Assembly: GCF_021462225.1 (NCBI RefSeq)
Contig: NC_061804.1
Coordinates: forward strand, 10,224,740-10,288,739
Direction: 5' to 3'
DNA from: Girardinichthys multiradiatus
Taxonomy: Eukaryota > Chordata > Actinopteri > Cyprinodontiformes > Goodeidae
DNA: 64,000 bases
Positions within the stretch are counted from its first letter, which is position 1. Each line of letters starts with the position of its first letter. The notes beneath the pieces were generated by a model. It was not told the origin of the DNA. It saw nothing but the letters and a program-made list of their open reading frames with translations, and made no database searches. Position numbers and translations under genes: made by a program. This document shows, piece after piece, positions 47,801 to 59,953 of the stretch.

Positions 47801-49689
47801 CTGGCTTTCATTTACAGTGAATCAGAGTCTTTGTTTTTCCATCAGAGTCTATTTAAAAGCTTCTCGGTGTACCCTAGTAAACTCAATGATGCACAAAAAA
47901 GCCTGCACTAAGAATAACGGCGGGCCCATGTGAGTGATCCCAAACAGCCCATAAAGCAGAGCTGGAGGGAACTCTTCTTCCTTCGTGCCACTATCACTTC
48001 CTCATTTTGAAGTCTGGATTTATTTTTCCAGATGCTGAATAAGTGTGGAAAAACCACAAGCCTGTGTTATTATTGAAGAAAGCAGCTGCTGATGCACAAA
48101 ACCTTGGACGTGTGCAAATTCAAAACTTTTTTCTTCTTCTTTGTGGTCAAATGTTTTTTCTGTGGCATTTTCCATCCAGTTTGCTAAACTTTTGAAACCG
48201 GGACTAAAATAAAATTGACAGCAGAAGTGAATTGACTTCGTATCTTTTTATTAAAATTATGCTGTATGCTTCCTCTCCCCCTGATCACAGAACAGGTGTT
48301 GCACTTGGCGGAGACGGGCAGTCGTTTGGCGGGTAGTCCACCTCTCTGATGTGTTTTATTAAACATGACTGTGATTGTTCCCTGGTGTTATTTTGAAGCA
48401 TGAAAACGAGACCCTTTTTAATAGTCTCCATTGGAGCCCTTCCTGTTGGCAAAATCCCAGTCCTCCAAACAAAGTGTGCCCTGTGACTGGCACTGGGTGC
48501 ATTAGACAAAACACAATTTTTAATTAGCTTTGATAGAAATTTGGTGAAGGTGGAAGCAGAACAAGAGAACACACCTGACATGCTATAACTGGCTGAAACA
48601 TGACGCTTCGATGATGATTATTTAAGACCTGGGTAACGGGTACTTTTTTTCCCATGCATGTTTTTCATACAAAGAAAGCCTCTAAAATTTTTATCAAATG
48701 CAACTGCATCCCTTCATATAATCAGGAATCCTACGTTTCATGACAAATATCAAAACTACAGAGTTCACTGCCCATTTTTCCCCATTTTAGTACAAAAACA
48801 AGACTTCAGATTTAATTTATGGACGGATGGGCAGATGCAACCTCTTGAAAATGGTATGAGGAATACAGTGTGGAACTATAAATATTTTTCCATGCTTTAT
48901 TTTCGTTCTTAATTTACTATTCTAGACTTGTAAATTACTTAAATTTCATACTTTTCAAGCCTTGCCAGACTGTAGGAACCCAATTCATCCAAGGATTCAG
49001 AAGCTGAAGCAGATAAAATAAAGTGTGTGCTGTATAAACCCAGACTATTTCAATGTTGCTGCTCTTGCCTAAAGCCACACAGCTGTATCACTTGTAGGCG
49101 GCAGAGGAATCTGTTCATATACTCCTGAGATGAATATCAAGACAGGTGCTGGTGACTGCACTGTATATTTTCTCAATCTCGCTAATGCTTTCCATCCCTC
49201 GCTCATCATTCCTCTGTCAACTTCGCTGAAAGGTTGGTGCATTTCTCTTGCTGAGGGTGTTTGTTCAGATGTGGGCAGCCAGGACAGTGTGCAATGCCTG
49301 GGGCTTAACAATGAGATTAGACGGTGACAGTGACATGGTGGCATGGCCAAATGATCTCCAAAACCAAAGGCGGGGGCTGAAAAATACAGGATGTTCTCAG
49401 TCAGAGACATCAGTCACTGAAGCTCTATGCTCTCCTGAGCAGCTCTTCTATCATATTTGTCTTGGGTTAGATTTTTATTGCAGGTATGTGTAGCTGAATG
49501 TTTGGATTTGCTTTACATAGCTTTTATAGTTCTGAATAATTAACAAGAATAGTGTTTAATATGTCAGAGGGTGCTACATCTTTTATGTTAGACAGCCATT
49601 TTCTGAGTGGCTGTTGGGCAGCATGTAATGTATGCGGCTAATCTGGCAAGACTATTTGCTCCATGCCCCAATGTGACCACTTACCAATG
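44851..49689. other. Intron-like unique DNA
   Basis: No gene is supported. About 45,515-45,580 ('tggtctggcccccacacaga') resembles a short Tc1 piece coding the PQSPDLN motif. A poly-G of 17 lies at 47,472-47,488. About 47,860-48,600 is balanced and repeat-free and looks like a candidate conserved element. Its open frames carry no domain. Confidence 0.4.
47472..47488. repeat. Poly-G homopolymer (17 G)
   Basis: An uninterrupted run of G after 'ggtatct'. Confidence 0.9.
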
Positions 49690-50575
49690 CACAGCCCCCT
49701 CCAAACTTATAGGCAACCATAGTAAAGATGTAAAAGAAGCACTACACTTAATTCATCATTTACTGTGACAGCATAACCCATCACTAAATAATTTAGACAT
49801 ATTTAGACTTTAAAATGGTCACGTTTAGTAAGATGAAAAAAAATCCAGTATCAAGAAATTATTTTAAAGAGAATCACTCTTCAACATTGGAAAGACAAGA
49901 AAACATGCAAGTAAGGTAGATGTATGCTGATCTGACAACAAAAACGCAACTATTGCCTAAACCTACTCATATCTAAAGTCAGGGCAATAATTTAAAAGCT
50001 TAAAACAGGTGGAACTGTGTGGCGGCAGCATAAACTCCAGCTCCAGTCCATCCTTGTTTGCCACACAGTGAAGAGGATAATGACGGAGGTACACAATCTA
50101 TAAAGCTCAATGTTAGAAAACTGCAGCAAAGAGCGGCCTCTTGGTGTCACCAAGTCTCGATTCCAACCATTAGACGATCTACAAGCCAACTGTTTGTTTG
50201 AGAGGCTTCCCATGTCCTACCATCACAAATGTAAACCTGTCGAGATTACTAAACTCCACTCGGACTTCAACTTGAACACACAATTATCATCTTCTGCCAT
50301 GGCCATCTCAGTCTTTAGACCCAAATCCTAGAAAACCTGAAAGGAAGAGAGCATAAGAGAGGACCCAGGACTCTGGATGTTCTACAGAGATTCTGCTAAT
50401 AGGAATGGTCAAATAATCCGCTCTCAGTTTGCTCTAACCATGTGAAATATTATAGCAGAAGAGTAAGTGCTGTCCTATAGGTAAAAGGGGGTTTAACAAA
50501 TTCTTTACAGCAGGGGTGCCACACTGATTGGTGCCAATAAGTCTGTTGAAAACAAATGTTAACATATTTTTCGCC
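49690..50575 (+). mobile_element. Decayed Tc1-like transposon (sixth family)
   Basis: Recognisable in order: left-end region 'cctccaaacttataggcaac'; transposase pieces 'gttagaaaactgcagcaaag', 'gcctcttggtgtcaccaagt' and 'caagccaactgtttgtttga'; and a right end with 'aggggtgccacactgattgg'. The catalytic core is largely lost between about 50,280 and 50,340. Confidence 0.7.
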
Positions 50576-52074
50576 ACAAAATAAGTCGGATTTTTCAAAC
50601 ACTTCAGTGTTAGATTACGCTGCTATTATTAAAGATCATTTTAGTATCATTTTAGTTTTAGGCTTTTTCAAACATCTTTAGCAGGTGTGCCAGTAAGTAT
50701 GGACTTTCAGTGAAATGGGGATCTAGTACTGAAGCACGCTCTGTGAAATAATGTCTATTTTATTGCCACCCTGGAGGTCACATTTTACTGGTAGAATGAA
50801 AGGTCTGTGAAGGAGTTCATTTAGTTATGAAACGGAGTTTGAAGTAAAACAAGTGAGACACTTTCAATGTTAAACACTCAAGACTTCATCTCCCTTATAG
50901 TGGCTATGCTCCCTCCAACACCACCTCGCTCTGAAAGAAACTAATTTGTACAAGGTCATAAGCTTGCCTTAGAAATTCAAGAGCCCTTCAAAAGATTTCA
51001 AACATTTTCTAAAAATGTTTTATGTGCAATACTACAGAAGTAATGTTTTTCTACTCATTATATTTAAAATTTCTTCACTCTCTACGACTAGCAGATGTTG
51101 AAAGTTCAAACTTTACAAATGGAAACATAAGCACGTCTGTTAGTACCGTCGCTGAAGTACAACATGCTACAATCACACATTCCCAGTGATGGTGTCATTC
51201 ATGTGTTAAAACAAGCAAACATATTTCTTATGAGGTGGTAAATTTCCACACATCAGTCTCTACATTGTGTGTTTGAGGTGGAGGCTCAACATCATCCTTT
51301 TATCAAAGTTATACTGTGGTTCTATTCTGAGACTACCATGCTAAGGTCAAATTTAAGGTTAAACTTCTTGCTAAAATGGCAAAACATAAAATCACAGACA
51401 TTAAGTTTGCGATATATATGATTTTCTATAAATTCTTATTTTAGGGATGATTTGACTGACAATATGGAGTATTTCGCTCACAAGCAAAAACACTTGGGAA
51501 AGCACCGTGTGTTGCTACTTAGATTGCTGCGTACGCTGTATTAGATCCCAATGGTATGCTGTACCAACCAACTAGAGCATTACTGTTTGCAGACAAACTA
51601 CTTTTTGCACAAACAGAGCTGAAATTATTGCGCTAGGCCAGTTGCACTCTCATGACATCGCTACAAGAAGACTGCATGGTTTCCATGACGACAAACAGTG
51701 GTGCTAATTTTTTTCTGATCAACAGGTGTAAGTAGGTATGTATTTAAAGGAACTCTCTGCTAGTCTCAAAGTTGGACCTACTTACAATCTCTCTGGTTTT
51801 AAAACATGTTCATAGATTTTCCATTCAACAGAACCACACAAACATGATATTGTTCCCTGTTCTCCATTCAATCACTACTTTGCCTCTATTTACATCACTG
51901 TCTTCATGGATGCCTCCCCTGCTATGGGCACCTTTTCTCTGGGATTTAAATGAAATCTCAACAAGGACCACAGAAGGTGCACAACCATGATTTTCAAGAA
52001 CTTTGAGAAAAGACCCAATTGTTTTAAACGGACAAAGAGAAGCTTTTGAATTTATTGCGACTTTTTGTCAAAAA
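50576..52074. other. Non-coding, no recognised feature
   Basis: AT-rich intron-like sequence without a supported gene, RNA or repeat. Confidence 0.4.
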
Positions 52075-52250
52075 GGGGTTTAAAGTTGGTAATCAAAAAT
52101 GTATTTATGTAATTCAGCATTTCTTCTTGTTAGGTTTATTGATTCTGGCTTACAGCTAATGAACACCCGAAATTCACTTTCTCAGAAAATTTGAAAAGCA
52201 GCAACTTTTTGATAATATTCTAATTGAATGAGTTGACTCTATATGACAAA
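52075..52250 (+). mobile_element. Solo deletion derivative of Tc1 family 2
   Basis: The left-end block 'ttctggcttacagctaatga' and 'aattcactttctcagaaaat' runs almost directly into the right-end block 'ctttttgataatattctaat'. The whole transposase gene is missing, a MITE-like structure of about 175 bp. Confidence 0.6.
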
Positions 52251-52879
52251 TGTCAACTAAGCACACAAGAAAGTATCTCCAAAAGTATTATTACTGAAAA
52301 AATATATGGAATAACCGAATATTTGAACTGTAGTTCTATTTTTCATTACTAGCTAGGCAAACAGACATGCTCTGACACATTCTGTGTTTTCCCCAAAAAC
52401 ATCTCTTCATGTGGTGAATGCCAGTCCTTAAGTCAGAGTCCAACATGCTCTATTACTGATGCTCCCTCGCAGAGACAGTTCTGCTGGACAAAGGTCCAAA
52501 CTGCCAACATCATCAAAGACCAACAGGAGGACCAGACATGCCATGTGTCATGTTTTACATACAGATCTGAACAGAATCTACTATACTATATATACTATAG
52601 AACTGGGACATCAAGGACATCATATGTATGATGTATTAACAGCCCAGATCATCTTTGCTGTTTGGATGAGAGAGTACGTTGGACACGTCTGTCAGGTGCT
52701 ACATTTCCTCTGAGGATTATAAAACTGGTCGACGGGCACGCGGCTGCCGCTGCTTTAGTTGACTTCATTTTAAAGGAGGAAGAAGATTTGTCGTGCGATG
52801 GATTATTATAACACCACAGTAAAACATTTAAAAACATATACACTGCTGTATCATATTTCCTTTGTTTTTATATTTTGTC
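52251..52879. other. Non-coding, no recognised feature
   Basis: Intron-like sequence without a supported feature. Confidence 0.35.
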
Positions 52880-53320
52880 AAATGTTTCAGACCAGTAAAC
52901 GTATTTATGTCAATCAAAGATAACCTGAGCAAAAACAAATGATGATTTCATTTTTTAAGGAAAAAAACTTTTTTTGTGTTGACTTTTGATAGAACATTAG
53001 TGTTTTTTTAGCCTGAGCTCGTTTTTAGTAGCCACACCTCAGGTCTAATTACTTTCAGATCTGTACAATCAGCAAATCAGTTAAACAGGAGCTGTCTGGC
53101 AAAATGAAGTAGGCTAAAAAACCTAAAATGCAAACACATTGTGACCCAAATTGGGGAAATAGAAGAGATCCAGCATTCTAGAAAGGGTTACAAAGCCATT
53201 TATATGGCTTTGGGACTCCAGTGAACCACAACGAGAGACATTATCCACACATGAGGAAACATGAAACAGGGGTGAACCTTCCCAGAAGTTACCAGCCTAC
53301 ACACATCCATGCATAGTCAG
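52880..53320 (+). mobile_element. Tc1-like fragment (fifth family)
   Basis: Left end 'gataacctgagcaaaaacaa', then the transposase start region with 'gggttacaaagccatttata' and 'ggctttgggactccagtgaa' (HTH) and 'gggtgaaccttcccagaagt'. It stops there. Same family as 35,530-37,485. Confidence 0.7.
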
Positions 53321-54959
53321 AACATTTAAAATGTGCACAAACTGTCTGAAGCCTTGACTTCAATAGATCCTGCATATTAAAAGTATCCTAATTCTGCCCA
53401 GCCAGTGGCCATACAGCACCAACCACAATGTCGGTACTCTAGCAAAGTCTCGTAATCCGTCAATTGTGCATCTTTGCTCCAACATGGTGGGTTGCTTACA
53501 TCATATGAAGCCACATTATCAAAGTCAACTGAACACAACATGTCAGCTTTAAGTAAAAAATTAAAAAGTAACTTAGTTGGGAGAGACTTTGAAGCTTTAG
53601 ATGGTGTTCCTTTGATCCTGATGTCTTTGTGACAATGTTTGGAGATTCCACAAAGATGCCTTTGATCCACACAAGCTGAACGCATAGTCTGCCCCTACAA
53701 GAGCAGCAAATTGCATTGCCATTGCAGGCGATACATAGAGGAGCAATGGCTTCACATTATTGCACTACAAACTCAAGGATGTTTCTACTTCAGAGGCATA
53801 ACAACAGAGTATATGTGAAATATCAAGTCCACGCCATAGTGTTAGATAAAACTATACACTGAAACCGGACCGACTGATTTCTTTTTTAAAACGGGAACTA
53901 CGAGCAACTTCAAAAAGTATTCAAATTACTTGCTTTTGAAAGTTCTTTAGATGTTATACTTTTAGTTAGTCAAGATAACCATCCTTTTGCAATAACATGA
54001 CATACTGTAGATATAAAAAAGCATCGATGGATTTAAAACAAATAAAAAGTAATACATTTCTGAATTTTCAGATTTCTCTTAATAAATTTGAATCCCGCTG
54101 TTGGAAATTTTGGTAACATTTTAAAATCGAGAACATTTAGCACATCAATCGAGCCAGATGTGGTTCTGGGCCAGACAGGAGTTTACTGATGCTTTAACAA
54201 CTATACCCAGCCCAACATTTCCTACTGAACCTCCTGAACTAACTCTGGTTTTCTGGGACAGAGTCTACCTGCTGCAATTCAAAAGCAACCTGAGTAATAA
54301 CAATTTGCAGTTTACAAATAATGACTTCATGTATTTAGTAGAAAGGTACTTTAAAAGACAAACCACTCTTATTAATATCAAATTACATAACATCTAATGT
54401 AGCCCAGATCCAATTAATTCCACCACAGTCCTGGGTCTGTTCAAAGTCTGGGTGAAATAATTAAGGAGGCAATGAAAACCCTCTGCTTCAACACTGCCAA
54501 CCTGTTTCTAATGCTTCTGATAAGCTTCATGAAGACCACATGTGTAATAAGAGGCTGTGTTAGTAAAAATTAAATCCTACTTCTGCTTGTTTCCCTAAAG
54601 ATATATTAGACAGGGGAAGTTTATTAAACAGCGCTTTGGCTTAGAAGCGAATGATGCGACTTCAACTCATTTAGGGCCGAGGGAAACAAACCAATCACTG
54701 AACAACAACAGAGCCGTCTCCGTGCATAACTGTCAGAACATTAAGTCAGAATCCAAAGAGGCCAACTTACTACAAATGATTCTGTTATGCAGCATAGTAA
54801 CAAGTAAATTTTAAAAGTCACATGATTATTAATAAAGTGACCCGATTAATTTATCTAATTAAAGAAGTGACTATTTTTATGTCAAGCTTTCAAACCAAAC
54901 CCTAACAAATGAACAAGTTAAAATGGATGCTGGGAAAACTAACGGCTACGCAGATAGTG
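53321..54959. other. Non-coding, no recognised feature
   Basis: Intron-like sequence. The minus-strand open frame at 53,377-53,685 has no domain. No RNA gene seen. Confidence 0.35.
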
Positions 54960-55690
54960 CAGTGCCTGGCATGAAAGTATTCATACCCCTTAAACCTTTT
55001 CCCATTTTGTCACATTACAACCTCAAACTTCTATGCATTTATTGGAATTTTATACAACAAAGTAAAGCATAACTTAAAAAGTCTTAAAAGTTCAGTCAGA
55101 TTGGATGTAGAGTTTCTGAGCATCAGTTTTCATGTCTTGCTACAGATTAACTCTGGATTTAGGTCAGAATCTTTACTAGGCCATTCTAACACATGCACAT
55201 GCTTTGATCTAAATAATTTCATTGTATCTCTGGCTGCATGTTTAGGGTCATTGTCCTGCTTGAACCCCCATCCCATTTCAAGTAGTCTGAAGGTTTTCTT
55301 CCAAGATTGTCCTGTTTTTTTTGCCCCATCCATCTTCCAATAACTCTGGCGAGATTTCATGTCCCTGGTGAAGAAAAGTAACCCCACAATATGATGCTGC
55401 TGCCCCCATGTTTCACTATGGGGATGTGTTTATGGTGATGTGCAAAGCACCTTCTTCCACATGTTCCCTACATGGCTTGTGGGGAACTGTAAACCGAACT
55501 TCTTATAGCTTTTCTTTCATCCATGGCTTTATTCTTCTTAAATTAAACTCAGGTTGACTATTTTAAAAATAGGTAACTTCTGAAGATAGTTAGTTGCACT
55601 GGATTTAAACAAATTCAAGTTTGTGATTGTAGACTGACAGGACTTCTTATGGTGTTCTGTCACCCATGGCTGAAAAGGGAAAAATAACTA
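54960..55690 (-). mobile_element. Decayed Tc1-like transposon (family 1)
   Basis: On the minus strand the transposase end survives: [12 protein letters not shown], then [14 protein letters not shown] (55,270 down to 55,150), the second catalytic Asp region and the stretch just before the Glu. The terminal region at 54,965-55,060 ('aaagtattcataccccttaa') is the inverted match of the end at 600-668. Further decayed coding sequence runs to about 55,690. Confidence 0.7.
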
Positions 55691-58600
55691 AGAGTGGATC
55701 ACAAAGATGGACACCTTTCTGAGGAGGCAATCATGAGCTAAATGCTGTGCAAAAATATTCAGAAGACACATCCATCAAGGAGCAAGCTGGCTGCTGCACT
55801 CTGTAGTGACATTACTAGACATTAGGGCAGACAACACCTTCCCTGCGACGCTTCCTCTGGACCAATAAAATCATAAAATGCCTCTCAGGCTGCTTCCCTC
55901 TCTTTCAGTGTCTCTTTGAACTCTGGTGACGCTCACTGCAGCAGAGCAGAGACGGCAGACATGACAGTGTGAACAGCAACAGTCTGGTGCTAGACACCAG
56001 TTTACACCATGGCTGCAGTTTTAGGTTCAAAGCGCACGGCTGAAAAAAAAATTTCAGAATCATAGGAAGGAAAACCGATACTCCCACAAAGTACTATAGG
56101 TCTATCTGGCGCCTTTTTTCGTGGCTGATGCGGTTGGTGACAAAATGGCGGTGGATGGGATGTGTGGGAAGGTCTTCGCCAAAGCGTGAGTTAATAGTGA
56201 GTATGTGTCAGTATTCTTACAGAAATAAAACTGAAACAGAGCAATCGCTGAATGGTGAGATGAAAATCGAGGCAGAAGAAGGGAGAGCGATGTTTTGAAA
56301 ACAAGCTTGAATAGATCCACATATACAGTAACACAAAGATTCCAAGCCCTTTGAAACCAAGAGCGATTTACCATAGGACCGGCATGGAAACCAGCAATTT
56401 TGCAATTCTTCTTTTGAGGGTTTTCTTCTGTTTGGATGGAGTGTTGAGGGGGTTAGTAGTGCGGAGGCAATCTGGGTCTCAAGCACATCTAAGGTTGGGC
56501 AATTAGTTCCAGTGCCACTATTAATGTGGTGAAGGGGCACGCTCCGCAGGGGGTTGAGAGCTGGGCTCAAAGGGCTGCGGCACTTGCTGGGAAGATGGGG
56601 GTGAATATGACCAGCAAAGGTGGGGGTCGGGACCTCAGGGCCATGTGAAAACTGCACCATATCCACTGACCTCTGAGCGCTGGTACAGGCCCGGCCGCCA
56701 TATTGCAGACTGTCACAAAGAGGCAGCCAACCGTTACAATTATTTTTCTCTGTTGTGATAAAAACAATGTCCGCCCTAATATCTGAAAAGAAAAGCCTGG
56801 CTAAATTTGGTAACCCAAAGAGACTAAGGTCAAATTTTTAAATGCTGAAGTATCCAGTAGAGCTCAGGATTGGACCAATTACTGAAAAGCGCCCTGACAA
56901 AACTTTACTGGATGTTCAACTTGCATCTTATTGCACTGATAAACTATTTATTCTGCTTAATAAGAATAGGAATACGGGCAAAACGAATGCTAGTGTCACC
57001 TTTGCAACTAACAAAATTTCTAATGGCATGTGTTTTATTTTATTTTAACTAAGAAAATGCAAAGAAACTAAATCATGGGTTGAATTTTTCCCTTTACAGG
57101 AAACACAAGTGAAGGATATATCAAGAGTAAAACAATGGATTCCTGCATCAAATGGCAATAAAAAAATTCAAATGCTATGTAATTATTATGACCGTATTTT
57201 TCTTGTGCTCAAAGTAAGAATATCTGACCCGAACTCACACAAGCAACAACCATGGACAAAATGCAGGTCAAAACAGAGGCCCCTCAAATGCCATTCTGGA
57301 TATTCTCTCTGCTGGGTTCTGCTCCGGCCTATATTGTATTTTAACATTCCTGTGCAAACCCACATCACTCTCTTGCTTTTGATCACCTCCGCAACGTGTC
57401 AAGGGCGTTTAGAGGACATAAGGCATGATGGAGGCAGAGAAAGGGCGATGTATTTCCTTTACTTCCTGCATGTTTTTCCTCTGGAGCTGAAAAATGTCTA
57501 CTTACTCTGTTGTCCGTTGCCGCCACATTAGCTGTGCTTCAGGATGGATGGATGACAGCAGTAGCTGCTGACTTATAGCTCGCCTGCTGCGAAGCTGTGT
57601 ATTAAAAATGTGTCTCCTTAACTGCCATTCAGAATATTAACCAACGCTCTTTTGTCATGAATGAGCAGAATACATTTTTCCTTAAACTGTTAGTCTGGAG
57701 GACCATACTGTAAATATTACATTTATGGATGATTATCCCTGTCTGGATAAATTAATTGACTTTTATTTCCATCATATTTCTAATCATTTATTGTTATTAT
57801 TAATATTATAGTTTTTGTTATCATTATCAGTTGTAGTAATTTTTCATTTGATTTTTTTTCCACTTTAGGCTTTTTTTCTTAAATTATAAAAAAAAAAAAA
57901 AAGTAGGACTAACTTCCAGGTACATTTTCAGACATACATCATATTATTTTTGTGTCTATAATTTGATTTATTTTTGTCATCAATTAATCAACATAAATAA
58001 ATGTTGATTAATTAATCCCAGTCAAATATATTGAATTCTAATTACCTATGCTTTAAAAGTATACCATTAATCAATCTTTATTTATCAACCTTACAAAGTC
58101 CATCTCCAAAAAGTCCTATAATAATGAGCAAGAATCTTACTTAAATTTGTTTCATAAAGTATTTTTTGGAGGTCAAACTACCGCCTTCGTCTCCTGATTG
58201 GTCGGCAGCGGCTCCAGCCAGATTCAAATCTTTGGCTGCGGTTTGCTGACCACTACAGTTTGACGGAATCCTTTGTGTACCCTCAGGACAAAGGGGGTGA
58301 AAGATGGTGGTGTTCGCGGTGGTGTGGGGGTTAGATGAAACTCATACACCCCTCCATCCACAAACACACCCCACTTCATCTGTAAAGTTCTCCCTCGCTG
58401 ACCCTTAACCTCTCCTGCCTTTGTCCAAGTAAAAATAACAAAATCTGTTCTGCCAAATGAATGCCTTTGAGGCTGCTGTTCTTGTACATCTCTGTGGGGC
58501 TTTTTCCCCTCCGTCCGTGCCTGTTAATATGGACGGTTGACTTAAAGATTATAGTCAGATTAAATTTGAGTCTTCTGGCAGATGGTGGCAGCTCTTCCCT

Positions 58601-59707
58601 GCTCTGCACCGGCCCCGGGGTAACTTCTCACTTCTTAATGAAAGACAGCAAACAGAAAACTGTGCTGAAATGACCTGTGAGATTAAGGTTAATAATTGAA
58701 CTTGGCAGCGACTGCGTTAATTAAGAGTCTGCTCGATTGGACCATTTGGGTTTTGGATTTGTCACAAAATGGGGATTACTGCAGAGATGTGAACACAGCT
58801 GTAGCATCAGGTTACAGCAAGTTGATTTTTTTTTACTTTTAGTGCTCGTATTTGTTTAGCTTCCACGGCAGGTCACATTCTGTGCTTAAAGAGGTCTGAG
58901 TAAAGGCAGGATAATTGAGGCAGGTCTGCAATCGTGATCACTTTTCCAAAGTGACAGAAAACAAATGATGAAGTTCATCCAGCTGATTCAGAGCAGAAGT
59001 TTACTTAGTATGACAGACAGCTGAGCTTCTATAGATAACATTACATTATCTGGCATTAAAGGTTTGACTAAATTTCATTGAATTGTATTTAATTTGGATT
59101 GAATTGAACTGTTCATAATGGGATCTGAACTGGACAACATGACTTGATTGTATTCACATGAACTGGATTGATTTGAATTTATTTAGGACAGAAGTGTATT
59201 CTATATAACTGGATATAATTCAGTGGACCTGTCTGTGTTCAGATTTGTTGTGAGTTGGTGGCTTAGACTCAGTAAAAAAAAACAAAAAAAAAACATATAG
59301 TTTCTGGCTTCAGATGCTTTTCTTTTTTAAATTAAATATGACTTTTCTGTTAATAAAATTAAAATATAAAATTAAGCGGTCAACAAACGTTACCATGAAA
59401 CTTAGTTAACTTTAAAAAGCAGTAATAATGCCTGAGCTGAAAACTGGCCAGTGATCCATGTGATCAAATATTGCAAAATAGGACAGAAAATACTATTACT
59501 ATACTAATACTATTTTCCCTGTCTTTAAATGCATTCGCTAACAGGTGTCCTTTAATGCACTGTCTTAAAGTTAGTGCAAAAAGTATTAATGTTAGTTATA
59601 TTTAGTTGTTAAATGCAATTATTCCTTTAATTTGTTCATGAAGCACTTAGTGCACATTTTGAATAACACAAATGTAAATACATTCATTAGTAATTGAAAC
59701 ACAGCTT
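55691..59707. other. Intron-like unique DNA
   Basis: No gene is supported. It contains an AT-rich perfect inverted repeat at 57,982-58,013 and a run of degenerate 'ttgaattgaactg' motifs at about 59,075-59,230. About 58,160-58,760 is balanced and repeat-free. The long minus-strand frame at 56,217-56,666 shows no domain. Confidence 0.4.
57982..58013. repeat. Perfect inverted repeat, 13-bp arms
   Basis: Arms 'aattaatcaacat' (57,982-57,994) and 'atgttgattaatt' (58,001-58,013) around the loop 'aaataa'. AT-rich, with TAAT cores on both arms. Confidence 0.85.
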
Positions 59708-59722
59708 AAACAAATCAGTTTG
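59708..59722 (+). repeat. 15-bp target-site duplication, left
   Basis: 'aaacaaatcagtttg' immediately before the SINE. It is repeated exactly at 59,939-59,953 after the SINE's A-rich tail. Confidence 0.95.
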
Positions 59723-59938
59723 GCGGCGCTGGTGGTGTAGCGGCGAAAGCGCGCGATCATATACAAAGGCTACAGTCCTTGAATGGCGGCAGTGCTGGGT
59801 TCGAGTCCTGGACCCGGCGACATTTACTGAATGTCTCCCCCTCTCTCTACCCTTCTTTCCTGTCTACCTACTGTCAAAAAATGGAAAAATAAAGGCCACT
59901 AGTGCCGAAAAAATATCTAAAAAAAAAAACAACAAAAA
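59723..59938 (+). mobile_element. tRNA-derived SINE, second family, youngest copy
   Basis: Full-length: tRNA-like head with box A ('tggtgtagcggcgaaagcgc') and canonical box B ('gggttcgagtcctgg'); a pyrimidine-rich body; the end 'aataaaggccactagtgcc'; and an A-rich tail. Perfect 15-bp target-site duplications flank it, marking retroposition by LINE machinery. Its partner LINE is not identified here. Confidence 0.9.
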
Positions 59939-59953
59939 AAACAAATCAGTTTG
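59939..59953 (+). repeat. 15-bp target-site duplication, right
   Basis: Exact copy of 59,708-59,722. Confidence 0.95.

Noticed and set aside
56217..56666. 149-codon minus-strand open frame
   Set aside because: No domain, no splice sites at its edges, and surrounded by intron-like sequence.
59075..59230. Run of 'ttgaattgaactg' motifs as a satellite
   Set aside because: Too irregular for a tandem satellite. It more likely belongs to the dispersed AT-rich repeat also seen at 40,195-40,400.
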